Shown here piece after piece: positions 36,701 to 44,047 of a stretch of DNA of 64,000 bases (its first letter is position 1; every line of letters begins with the position of its first letter). The notes under the pieces were generated by a model that was not told the origin of the DNA, ran no database searches, and worked only from the letters and a program-made list of their open reading frames with translations. The position numbers and the translations under genes were made by a program. Source of the DNA: Flavilitoribacter nigricans DSM 23189 = NBRC 102662 (GTDB lineage: Bacteria > Bacteroidota > Bacteroidia > Chitinophagales > Saprospiraceae); the NCBI RefSeq assembly GCF_002646595.1, contig NZ_PDUD01000013.1:1-64000 (forward strand). Direction: 5' to 3'.

Positions 36701-36993
36701 AAGATACCTTCCGTATCGGTACCCACCCAAAGGACGCCTTCCGCATCAAATTCCACCGTGAGAATGCGGGAATCGAGAAGGGGCGAATTGGCCGGATGGA
36801 GAAATTCCCGTTGCCCGCTGGCCTGATCCACGCGGACCAGACCGCCGGAAGTGGCTACCCAGGCGATCCCATCCCGGGAGGCCACATCGTACACAGTTTC
36901 TGCATTGCTGTAAAAAAGGGCCTCCGGGGATTGACCGGATAAATGAATAGATAGAAAGATCAGAATAGGGCAGAAGAGCGCGAAAAATTTCAT
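33745..36993 (-). CDS. two-component-regulator-type propeller protein with T9SS type A sorting domain
   Basis: 1082 aa. Signal peptide to about residue 20. Residues 30-640 hold many short blades of the regulator-propeller kind (VLWVGTDTEGIFSWDG, GIWITTGEGITHFDG, GNVWVIGADGIVRYDG), which normally sense ligands at the N-terminus of hybrid kinases, but no kinase follows. A SdrD-B-like segment (LRFWDQNDNEQYDAGEPGLP) and a DUF11-like part with TDTAFNVVIRDTLDANLDW come next. The C-terminus, FPNPFNQLARLDW to GLYFFRLQGERVYTGKFVV, is a type IX sorting signal, so the protein should be secreted or surface-bound. Confidence 0.88.
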   Translation of the reverse strand: MKFFALFCPILIFLSIHLSGQSPEALFYSNAETVYDVASRDGIAWVATSGGLVRVDQASGQREFLHPANSPLLDSRILTVEFDAEGVLWVGTDTEGIFSWDGNDWQHYPELPWGTRLGEVGHIQLDPATGALWILHQSSPGCYQCYDVVKKIGDNWEADAGVPGLDASKTHLLRFAPDGTPWLFKGNNELVQLAETFTFFRSTENLPTPSWPAREDLAFDPVSNEPILKVSYYDDNSIRRYRLVRPLTGSNWGFYDELLPETFTVGDNFAMHQDDDGKLWLYNQQTLAGWNGTSWDIVDLSPFDLPQQDQFYSLLSTSDGHLWFLQLFQEPYDLFEYDGSGITTHKLDNSELPNNGITHILVDRKNQKWVVSGPTVVRINGQEWTDTQGPGFEISGLAEGPDGNIWAASATSEFDTASIYVYRGESWEFLSVLDDALVTDIAFDQNGTGWFAFRSQGLGRLKDGEWTFYNTENSGLLSNSTGSIAPTEDGIWITTGEGITHFDGIDEWYTIPADDFPAGNGFGSSLAVDAAGFLWFASGDFLLRRGSDDNWLTFEFEKDVPLRRHLDIIPDANGNVWVIGADGIVRYDGNEWTRYPDPSIGWSDYPVYGLAIDQVGNKWIGIRRAGLLVYNELGINTPLPEKAKITGLRFWDQNDNEQYDAGEPGLPGKKVRLLPDSTLLFTNSVGTYTAFVDPGNYEIQYEDEPGWSLNNGLPLLPVSVLTDDQEGFNFPESPDELAEAPEVILQSGRPRCGFAVPYFLTIRNTGTLGWSGEVSVLLDENVTYLGSSVPPDSWDNLRLIWENVQLGPLEQVQYYLTLEMPPVENEVEDLPVLEFLAEATGAAAYTLQQQVTCAFDPNDKLVRSAGAMQGDSSLIRDPLFYTIWFQNLGTDTAFNVVIRDTLDANLDWNTFELVASSHPVSVSMDRRGGLTFVLSDIELPHAAVDEVRSHGFVSYRIQARADLEPNTTVDNTAHIYFDFNPAIVTNTTRSTLVDELVAVRNPIIDTRNAHVFPNPFNQLARLDWDDPSGSYRLMLFDGTGKLLSTATVSGGQHQLDGTALPPGLYFFRLQGERVYTGKFVVA

Positions 36994-37054
36994 CGTAAAT
37001 TACATCAGGTGCTTAGAGAATAGAGCTAAAAAGTCCTTTGTGGACGGTAGTCTT

Positions 37055-37120
37055 TCCGACTTAAAGTGTGTTTGGGATTTTTTTCTGTGGCGTTTGCAGC
37101 CCGACTAAAAATCCCAAACA
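37055..37120. repeat. palindromic dispersed repeat, copy 3, with a long inverted repeat
   Basis: TTCCGACTTAAAGTG (37055-37069) is the exact reverse complement of part of copy 1 (4787-4801). It runs into a perfect 14-bp inverted repeat TGTTTGGGATTTTT/AAAAATCCCAAACA (37069-37082 and 37107-37120) around 24 nt. It lies 5 nt past the stop of the Cys/His lipoprotein gene and may end its transcript. Confidence 0.7.
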
Positions 37121-37125
37121 TCCTT

Positions 37126-37794
37126 TTAATTATGGTAGGCCGTATTGTGGACCAGGGTAGCGCCACAGGTAGAACAGGCGACGCCTTCCGCGGCTCCGCC
37201 GGCACAGCCGTTGGCACAGGTATAGTGGAATACACCGGCCGCATTCGTGGCGGCAGCAGTAGACGTATTGGTCGTTACTCCGGCCGGAGGCGTCAGGGTC
37301 GGAGTAGCGGTAGTACTACTGGCGCTGTTGTGGTAAGCCGTATTGTGGGCCAGTGCGGTACCGCATACCGGACAGTTGCCTTTCCCGGGACCGTGTCCTC
37401 CGGCACAGTTGTTCGGACATTTATAATGCGGTTCGGTCGCATTAAAGGCCGGAACCGGTGCGTTGGCTTCCGGGTCGGCGGAAGTAGCGGCTGTGGCGGC
37501 GTTGTTGTGATAAGCCTGATTGTGGGCCATTTCCGTACCGCAAACTGGGCAGTTGCCTTTAGCCGGACCACTACCGCCGGCGCAGTTGTTCGGACATTTA
37601 TAGTGGGGTTGGGCGGAACTGAAAGAAGCCGGATCGGCTGCCGGAGCCGGTGTTGTTGCATTGGTGAACGGATTGGCCGTGGCGTTCGGGTTTACCGTTT
37701 TGGGTTGATCCGCACTATTATCGCTGTTTTGGCAGGAGGGCAATAGCAGGGAAATACTCAGTACAAATAGTGTTAGTAGGTAGTATGATCTCAT
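37126..37794 (-). CDS. lipoprotein with three CxxxC-CxxC/His repeats (putative metal-binding)
   Basis: 222 aa. Lipobox at Cys21 (LLLPSC). Three near-identical modules at about 64-97, 123-156 and 190-222 share the plan HYKCPNNCAGG - CPVCGT - AHN-AYHN, with cysteines at 67/71/82/85, 126/130/141/144 and 193/197/207/210. Linkers are rich in Ala, Thr and Pro. Each module has four Cys and several His in a spacing that could form a small metal knuckle; related CPN-type modules occur in Bacteroidota envelope proteins linked to heavy-metal handling. The metal and role are inferred, not shown. Confidence 0.75.
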   Translation of the reverse strand: MRSYYLLTLFVLSISLLLPSCQNSDNSADQPKTVNPNATANPFTNATTPAPAADPASFSSAQPHYKCPNNCAGGSGPAKGNCPVCGTEMAHNQAYHNNAATAATSADPEANAPVPAFNATEPHYKCPNNCAGGHGPGKGNCPVCGTALAHNTAYHNSASSTTATPTLTPPAGVTTNTSTAAATNAAGVFHYTCANGCAGGAAEGVACSTCGATLVHNTAYHN

Positions 37795-38077
37795 TACATA
37801 GTTTTTTGTAAATATAGCAAAATAATGAATCGGCGATTGTTAAGCCTGTCCGACTTCCGGGGAAATCATTATCTTAATCGCTGCCTTTTGTAGGTTAACG
37901 GACATTTGGGAAAATGGATGCATTCCACACGCTCCGGATGGCCGGCGGTGTACCCTCCAACCCGTTTAGCCGACAAAAAACCGGGCAAAAGTAAAAAAGA
38001 TCCGCTGAGGGTGGTTATAGTCCGCCGGATCGTTTTTGCAAAAAAGTATCAGCCTTACCATAAAAAGTTAAACGATC

Positions 38078-38653
38078 ATGATCAACAGAAGAGAGGCCCT
38101 GAAAAGAGCGGGGCTGCTACTCGGTAGCGCCGTGTCGGCTTCGGTTATTTCCGGCGTCATGCAGGGGTGCAAGCCGAGTTATTCCATTGACTGGGAGCCG
38201 CAGTTCCTAAGTGAAGAGCAGGCCGTTCTGGTCGGCGAGATCGCCGAGACCATCCTGCCGGAAACGGATACCCTGGGCGCTAAATCCCTGCATCTGGACG
38301 AATTCATCGATCTTATGCTGCAGGAAGTCTATACGGCCGACGAGCAGACCGCCTTCACCGCCGGACTGGCGGAACTGGAGCGAACCTGTGTCGATGCAAC
38401 CGGTCAATCTTTCCCGGAACTGTCGGCTGCCGACCGCCTGTCCTTTTTACAGGCCGAAGAACAAGCCGCCCGTAAGGACGGAGCTTCCGCCGCGGGGAAA
38501 AGTCTCCTGCAACTGAAAGAACTGACTTTGGTCGGTTATTTCACCTCCGAATACGCCGGCACGGATGTGCTGGAATTCAAACCGGTGCCCGGTCACTACC
38601 ACGGCTGTGTGAATTACCAGGACGGCCCGGCCCAGATCGGCATGCGGATCTGA
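38078..38653 (+). CDS. gluconate 2-dehydrogenase subunit 3 family protein, Tat-exported
   Basis: 191 aa. Twin-arginine signal MINRREALKRAGLLLGSAVS, followed by a cysteine (GVMQGCKPS) that may be lipidated. The helical body begins EEQAVLVGEIAETILPETDT, the conserved start of the subunit-3 family, and contains LDEFIDLML. This subunit accompanies a membrane-linked sugar or polyol dehydrogenase and helps export the folded flavoprotein. The GMC oxidoreductase gene follows 73 nt downstream, the usual pairing. Confidence 0.92.
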   Translation: MINRREALKRAGLLLGSAVSASVISGVMQGCKPSYSIDWEPQFLSEEQAVLVGEIAETILPETDTLGAKSLHLDEFIDLMLQEVYTADEQTAFTAGLAELERTCVDATGQSFPELSAADRLSFLQAEEQAARKDGASAAGKSLLQLKELTLVGYFTSEYAGTDVLEFKPVPGHYHGCVNYQDGPAQIGMRI

Positions 38654-38726
38654 TTGCGTTGTCGTTCGCTGGTTTCTTACAGATCACTACCGACGAATTT
38701 TACACTAACCGACTTAGACAAAAAAG

Positions 38727-40412
38727 ATGCAAGACAATAATACATTCGACGCCATCGTCGTCGGCTCCGGGATCACCGGCGGCTGGGCGGCCAAGGAACT
38801 CACCGAAAAAGGGCTCAAAACGCTGGTACTCGAACGGGGGCGGCAGGTAGAGCACGTTAAAGATTACACCACCACCTCGATGCCCACCTGGGATTTTCGG
38901 CTCCGGGGCCGCGTTTCAGCGGAGGACGAGGTCAATTATCCGGTACAGTCCAAAGTATACGCCTTCAACGAGGCGACCCGCCACTACTGGGTGAACGACC
39001 TGGAACATCCCTACACCACGCCCGAAGATCAACCCTTCAGTTGGATCCGGGGTTACCACGTCGGCGGTCGCTCCATTATGTGGGGCCGTCAGTGCTACCG
39101 CTGGAGTGATCTGGATTTCGAAGCGAATGCCAAAGACGGGATCGCCGTCGATTGGCCGATCCGCTACCAGGACATCGCACCCTGGTACAGTTACGTAGAA
39201 AAATTCGTGGGGATATCCGGACAATCGGAAGGCCTGGCCCATTTACCGGATGGCGAATTCCTGCCGCCGATGGAACTCAACTGCGTGGAGCAAAAGGTTA
39301 AATCCGGCATCGAAGGCAAATGGCCCCAACGCCGGCTCACCATCGGTCGAGTGGCCAACCTGACCCGTGCGCACAACGGCCGGACCCCCTGCCAGCACCG
39401 GGACCTGTGTTTCCGGGGGTGTCCCTACGGCGCTTATTTCAGTAGTCAGAGTGCCACCCTGCCGGCCGCAGCCGCTACCGGCAACATGACCCTGCGACCG
39501 GATTCAGTGGTGGAGTCCATTCTGTACGATGAACAATCGGACCGGGCCACGGGCGTGCGCGTGATCGATGCCAATACCGGCGAGACTACGGAATATAAAG
39601 CCCGTGTCATCTTTTTGTGTGCTTCCACACTGGGGTCTACCTGGATCCTCCTTAATTCGGCCAGCGATCGTTTTCCGAACGGTCTGGCCAATTCCAGCGG
39701 AGAACTCGGCCACAATCTGATGGATCATTTCTACCGGGTGGGCGCTTCCGCGGATTTTGAAGGTTTTGACAATAAATATTACGATGGGCAGCGACCGAAC
39801 GGCGTGTACGTTCCCCGTTTCCGGAATGTCTGGGATAAGCACCCGGATTTTATCCGGGGTTACGGCTACCAGGGCGGTGCCAGCCGCGGCAACTGGAAGC
39901 GCGGGGTAGGGGAGAACGGCATGGGCGCTGACTTCAAAGATGCCATCACCAAACCGGGACCTTGGAATATGGGCTTACAGGGCTTCGGGGAAACTTTGCC
40001 GTACCACGAAAATTCGGTTCGCTTGAATCCGGATAAGCTGGATAAGCACGGCCTGCCGACTTTGTTCATCAGCGCAAAATTCCGCGAAAACGAAGCAAAA
40101 ATGAAAGTGGATGCCATGAATGCCGCTGCCGAAATGCTGGAAGCAGCCGGTGGTAAGAACGTCTCTACCTACAACCGGGAAGCGCCGATCGGGCACGGTA
40201 TCCACGAGATGGGCACCGCCCGCATGGGAAAAGATCCGAAAACCTCCGTACTCAACAAATGGAACCAGTGCCACGATGTGCCCAATGTGTTCGTAACGGA
40301 CGGATCGTGTATGACCTCGGCCTCCTGCGTCAACCCGTCGATCACCTACATGGCCCTGACGGCCCGGGCGGTGGATTATGCGGTGAAGGAATTGAACCGG
40401 CAGAATTTGTAA
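38727..40412 (+). CDS. GMC family FAD-dependent oxidoreductase
   Basis: 561 aa. FAD motif AIVVGSGITGGWAAKELTEK at the start, WGRQCYRWSDLDFEANAKDG as the GMC signature region, HRDLCFRGCPYGAY, and a C-terminal catalytic region with HEMGTARMG and CVNPSITYMAL. There is no signal of its own, so it is probably carried through Tat with its subunit-3 partner encoded upstream. It should oxidise a sugar, alcohol or polyol and pass electrons to a cytochrome partner, but no cytochrome gene is next to it. Bacteroidota carry many paralogues of unknown substrate. Confidence 0.93.
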   Translation: MQDNNTFDAIVVGSGITGGWAAKELTEKGLKTLVLERGRQVEHVKDYTTTSMPTWDFRLRGRVSAEDEVNYPVQSKVYAFNEATRHYWVNDLEHPYTTPEDQPFSWIRGYHVGGRSIMWGRQCYRWSDLDFEANAKDGIAVDWPIRYQDIAPWYSYVEKFVGISGQSEGLAHLPDGEFLPPMELNCVEQKVKSGIEGKWPQRRLTIGRVANLTRAHNGRTPCQHRDLCFRGCPYGAYFSSQSATLPAAAATGNMTLRPDSVVESILYDEQSDRATGVRVIDANTGETTEYKARVIFLCASTLGSTWILLNSASDRFPNGLANSSGELGHNLMDHFYRVGASADFEGFDNKYYDGQRPNGVYVPRFRNVWDKHPDFIRGYGYQGGASRGNWKRGVGENGMGADFKDAITKPGPWNMGLQGFGETLPYHENSVRLNPDKLDKHGLPTLFISAKFRENEAKMKVDAMNAAAEMLEAAGGKNVSTYNREAPIGHGIHEMGTARMGKDPKTSVLNKWNQCHDVPNVFVTDGSCMTSASCVNPSITYMALTARAVDYAVKELNRQNL

Positions 40413-40496
40413 GCAAAGGTTCCAATTTCCGGAAGGAAATAAGAACAGGGAGCACGGTGTAAAGACATTCGAAGCGTTTGCACCAGGCTCCCTGCT

Positions 40497-40523
40497 CCAG
40501 GTCCCGGGATGACCTGGCTTTTT
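40497..40523 (+). terminator. intrinsic terminator of the GMC operon
   Basis: CCAGGTC/GACCTGG 7-bp stem, then CTTTTT. A second, larger hairpin GGGAGC/GCTCCC (40448-40492) precedes it. Confidence 0.75.
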
Positions 40524-40580
40524 CCATGATCTCTATTTGCTCAGTTTACTTCCCGGTAATTCGCTAAAAAGATCCCGATC

Positions 40581-42308
40581 TTAAACCGCCGCAAAGGCTC
40601 CGCCAATGGCGGCAGCAGCACCGGCCAGGATAGTGAAGGTCAGCCACCAGGCTGCCGTACTAGCGGTCTGGCGGGTATTTTCCGCCTGGATTACGGCCTT
40701 TTTCTCCAGATTGCGCAGCGCGCGTTTGGATTTATCCTCGATCTGACTGATCTGATCCAAAACCTGCTGTCTGGCTTCTTCAACGGTGTTGGCGACCTGG
40801 TCAAGATCATCCCGACTTACCAGCCCGGTATTGGTAAGGATGGATACCAGCGTATCGCGATCGTACCTGGACAGTCTCGTTTTGAGGATGGAAAGACTTT
40901 CCGAGGGGTTGTTGAGCGCGGTGCTAAAATCATTTTTCAGCATGGCGTAATTGAGTCTGGGATCATCCGTGCTGTTGATGAAGTGGGCGATTCTTTGTTC
41001 CAAACGGTTCAACATCTCATCGGCAGAAGGCAGTTGTTCCCAGCCAATACTATCTTTGAGCGCCTGCAACCCCTGCTCAATGCGGTCAGCATAAGTTTCC
41101 AACTGGTCTCTTTCCAGCTGGGTATTACTATCCAGGTAACCGATTACCGTATCACGGTCCAGCTCATCCAGTTTGGCCCGCAATCCCCGCACAGTACGTC
41201 CGGGATCATCGATGATCTTTTCCAGTTCCCGCTTGATCTGCTCCCGGCTGAGTTTGTCCGGAGTGGACCGCTGGATCCAGTTCTTCAGCTGATCGTAGTA
41301 GCTGTTGATCCTTTCATGGTCTATTGGAGACGCCTCCACCGCATTTTTGATGCTTTCGCCACGGGTATTTCCCCTTTGGTAAGCGTCCTGTATATCCTTT
41401 AGCAGACTCTGGAGCTGTTGAACTTTTTCTCTCCCTTTCCGGGTCGGATTGGTATTATCCGATTCGATGGCAGTTTGAATGGCAGTTTGGATTGCTGTCC
41501 ATTTGGCCGGATTGGAGCTGGGATTGTTACCGGCGGATGTTTCGGCAATTTCCCGGATATCGTTTTTCAGGCTCTCGTAGCTTGGAACCCGCTCGTTGAA
41601 TGCACCCAGATATTTTTCCAGGGTAGCCACGATGGGTTGTGCATCAAAATCCAGGCTAAATTCCTGCCGGATCTTTTCGACCGTACTGGCCGCTACATTT
41701 TCCATCTGGGTCTGTGGGGAAGGCGTCAGTAAACTTTTTACCGCCTGCCCGGATGCCTTTAGCCCCGAAAGCGCGGTATTTACTAATCCACCGATCAGTA
41801 CACTTGCCGAACGGCCCTCCAGATAGATCACCAAAATTATGAAAGCGGCCCAAACCACCAGAGCCAGGGTGATGTTGATCCGCAGGGAATCCATCGGCGT
41901 GAGCAGCAGTGCCAGTGCGGTGGCGCCGAAAAGAGAGGGGGCAACGGTCAGCACATTCCACAGACCGATACCGGAGGCGAGGTCTACACCTACGGGAGTG
42001 CCCGGGTCAATGTCGTATTTATTGTCGTCGTCATCATCGTCGCGTTCGGAACTGCTGTCTTCGTTGTAGTCAGAACGGTATTTGCTCTGCACGTATTTCT
42101 CTTTCAGGTCCCCTATAGCGGTAAAGCCGAACGACACCGACAAAGAAGTAAGCAGGAACTGAAAGCCCAGGGCCAATACAATACCGGCAATTATGGTGAT
42201 GATATAATTGGGCAAAAGGTCAACATCCAGGCGACTGCCCAGGTCCTGAGCGGTTGTAGTCGCGAGGGTGGTCACGGATAAAAGAATAGTAAGGAAAAAA
42301 GACTTCAT
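40581..42308 (-). CDS. membrane protein with repeated helical motif, unknown function
   Basis: 575 aa. Signal-like N-terminus to about residue 20. Membrane helices near 33-60 (IITIIAGIVLALGFQFLLT) and 120-160, and one at the C-terminus (AAWWLTFTILAGAAAAIGGA). Between them, residues 215-540 form long charged helices with repeats built on DRDTVIGYLDSNTQLERDQL and DRDTLVSILTNTGLVSRDDL. An acid tract SSSERDDDDDD precedes the second helix pair. A similar layout (DRDT-type repeats and a WW-Ala C-terminal helix) occurs in uncharacterised cyanobacterial and other membrane proteins. It stands alone, next to the prophage insertion. Confidence 0.75.
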   Translation of the reverse strand: MKSFFLTILLSVTTLATTTAQDLGSRLDVDLLPNYIITIIAGIVLALGFQFLLTSLSVSFGFTAIGDLKEKYVQSKYRSDYNEDSSSERDDDDDDNKYDIDPGTPVGVDLASGIGLWNVLTVAPSLFGATALALLLTPMDSLRINITLALVVWAAFIILVIYLEGRSASVLIGGLVNTALSGLKASGQAVKSLLTPSPQTQMENVAASTVEKIRQEFSLDFDAQPIVATLEKYLGAFNERVPSYESLKNDIREIAETSAGNNPSSNPAKWTAIQTAIQTAIESDNTNPTRKGREKVQQLQSLLKDIQDAYQRGNTRGESIKNAVEASPIDHERINSYYDQLKNWIQRSTPDKLSREQIKRELEKIIDDPGRTVRGLRAKLDELDRDTVIGYLDSNTQLERDQLETYADRIEQGLQALKDSIGWEQLPSADEMLNRLEQRIAHFINSTDDPRLNYAMLKNDFSTALNNPSESLSILKTRLSRYDRDTLVSILTNTGLVSRDDLDQVANTVEEARQQVLDQISQIEDKSKRALRNLEKKAVIQAENTRQTASTAAWWLTFTILAGAAAAIGGAFAAV

Positions 42309-42637
42309 AAGAGCTTTATTTAGTTAAACAGGATAAGGCAGTAAAGGGCCTGCCATTTGAAATCGATCAAAAGACAATGGACAAAAGGAGCTGGATCTGA
42401 GAATATGCGCTACGGGGCATTTAAGATGAGTCTGCAAGCGATTAATAAGCGGCTGACTGTGAGGCTATTGTTTACTGTAACCCAGGCTTGTTGGAACTTG
42501 TTCGAACAGGAGCGAATTTACCGCGGCCGGCCGGTCTGCCCTGAAGGAAACGGAAAGCCCGATTCCAGGCTATATCCCCCTTTTTCACCGGTCACATCCA
42601 TCCAAAACCGGACTGTCAAAAATATTTTTCCTCCAGG

Positions 42638-42669
42638 CTTGCGAAAATTGGAAATATTTTTCATCTTTG
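42638..42669 (+). promoter_or_regulatory. promoter of tRNA-Leu(CAG)
   Basis: CTTG (42638-42641), 20 nt, CATCTTTG (42662-42669). It has the same 20-nt spacing as the promoter of the other tRNA-Leu. The rest of the gap from 42309 shows no gene. Confidence 0.55.
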
Positions 42670-42731
42670 CGTCCGCTTAACGGGAATGATAACGGAGAAT
42701 TGAAGAATAAACTCCTCATTTCTGAGCAAAT

Positions 42732-42818
42732 GCCGAAGTGGTGAAATTGGTAGACACGCACGTTTCAGGGGCGTGTGCGCTCGCGCGCGTGGGGGTTCGA
42801 GTCCCCCCTTCGGCACCA
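42732..42818 (+). tRNA. tRNA-Leu(CAG)
   Basis: 87 nt with encoded CCA. Acceptor GCCGAAG/CTTCGGC, D-arm GGTGAAATTGGTAGACAC, anticodon stem CACGT/GCGTG around TTCAGGG (anticodon CAG), a long variable arm and T-arm GGGGGTTCGAGTCCCCC. It reads CUG codons. The prophage integrase gene begins 101 nt further on, so its 3' end is the likely insertion site. Confidence 0.97.
42795..42818 (+). other. probable attachment site core (left junction)
   Basis: Inferred from the integrase position: the T-arm and acceptor 3' half of tRNA-Leu(CAG). The second copy would be beyond 64000, so the exact core cannot be read here. Confidence 0.35.
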
Positions 42819-42856
42819 AAGATTGTAATTTATTGAATTTCAATCACTTGCAACAT

Positions 42857-42893
42857 GCCACAGACAGTAAATTTTGTCTGTGCTGTCTGTGGC
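42857..42893. promoter_or_regulatory. inverted and direct 8-bp repeats between tRNA and integrase
   Basis: Perfect 11-bp inverted repeat GCCACAGACAG/CTGTCTGTGGC (42857-42867, 42883-42893). The core occurs three times: CACAGACA at 42859, and its reverse complement TGTCTGTG at 42875 and 42884. It lies 27 nt before the integrase ATG; it could be an operator of int or recombinase arm sites. Confidence 0.6.
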
Positions 42894-42919
42894 TCACGAA
42901 CTCTTGGCAACTTTCTACC

Positions 42920-44047
42920 ATGTCAAGAGAAAAAAAACTTTTTCCTGTAAAGGAATATCTCATCTATCACCCGGTTGATCTCGGGAAGCAATGGTTTGTA
43001 TACTGGTACGAATTGGGAAAGCGGAAGAAGAAATACGGCGAGATCAACCAGGGAGAAACCTATCAAAAAAGGATGGACCTGGCCCGGGAGCTTATCCGGG
43101 AATTGAAGGCTGCCCACCGTCCTAAATTCTCCAAGACCGAATCAACTATCTGGAAGTACATCGAACAGAATAAGCATCTTTGGAAGCCGCGTACCTACTC
43201 GGAGTACGTGAGTATGTCGAAGGTGCTTTTCCAATATCTGAACGGGCGGGAGGTCACCCAGCAATTGATCCAGGATTTTTTGCAGGGGTTGAGGGCTACC
43301 CGCCATACGACTACCTGGAACAAGTATCGCTATGCGTTGAAGCGATTGTTCGATGGGGTAGGAGCTACGTATCTTTTTGAGGATATTAAACCGATTAAGA
43401 CGATCAAGACGCCGGCGCGGTATTTCCAGTCGCACCAGGCGGCGCAACTTGCTCAGGTGATCGCTGAGCGCGATGCTGATCTCTGGTTGTTTGTGCAGTT
43501 CATTTACTATTGCTTTATCCGTCCGACGGAGCTGCGGCATCTACAGGTAGGAGATCTGATGCTGGATGAACGGGAGATCCGGATGCCTGGGAATAAAACG
43601 AAGAACAAAAAGACGGAGTATGTGGCTATACCGGACATCTTTGTACCGGCCCTGGAGCCGCTGTACTATCGATCTCCGGCGGAGTATATTTTCCCTTCGC
43701 CGAAAAAACCGAATAAGCCGCTGAGTAAGAATGTAATGTACCGGCGGCATAAAAAGATATTGGATAGTCTGAATTATGGTGAAGGCTACTCCCTCTACAG
43801 CTGGAAACATACTGGCGCGGTAGCGGCGGCAAAGGCCGGCGTAGGGATCAAGGAGCTACAGATACAACTGCGCCACCACAGCCTGGATCAAACGGATGAA
43901 TATCTACGCCAGATGGGGGTGCGGGATGTACACCGGATCCGGAATATATTTCCACCGATCGGGGCCCGACTTACAACGGCCCACCGGCAGCCTGGCGCAT
44001 CTTCTGTTTCCGGCGCTCCATTTCCAGGATCACCTGATCCTCAATAA
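42920..44047 (+). CDS. phage tyrosine recombinase (integrase)
   Basis: 375 aa from the ATG at 42920; upstream in-frame ATGs fall inside the tRNA. N-terminal SAM-like core-binding domain (about 75-165) with TWNKYRYALKRLF, then the catalytic domain. First arginine R201 in FIRPTELRHL; candidate beta-strand lysine near 231. The usual HxLR-H box reads YSWKHT (293-298), that is Tyr for His and Lys296 for Arg; the second box is LRHHS (318-321), and the nucleophile is Tyr328 in DEYL. The His-to-Tyr and Arg-to-Lys changes occur in some recombinases. The last 25 codons overlap the tape measure gene 3' end. Confidence 0.93.
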   Translation: MSREKKLFPVKEYLIYHPVDLGKQWFVYWYELGKRKKKYGEINQGETYQKRMDLARELIRELKAAHRPKFSKTESTIWKYIEQNKHLWKPRTYSEYVSMSKVLFQYLNGREVTQQLIQDFLQGLRATRHTTTWNKYRYALKRLFDGVGATYLFEDIKPIKTIKTPARYFQSHQAAQLAQVIAERDADLWLFVQFIYYCFIRPTELRHLQVGDLMLDEREIRMPGNKTKNKKTEYVAIPDIFVPALEPLYYRSPAEYIFPSPKKPNKPLSKNVMYRRHKKILDSLNYGEGYSLYSWKHTGAVAAAKAGVGIKELQIQLRHHSLDQTDEYLRQMGVRDVHRIRNIFPPIGARLTTAHRQPGASSVSGAPFPGSPDPQ

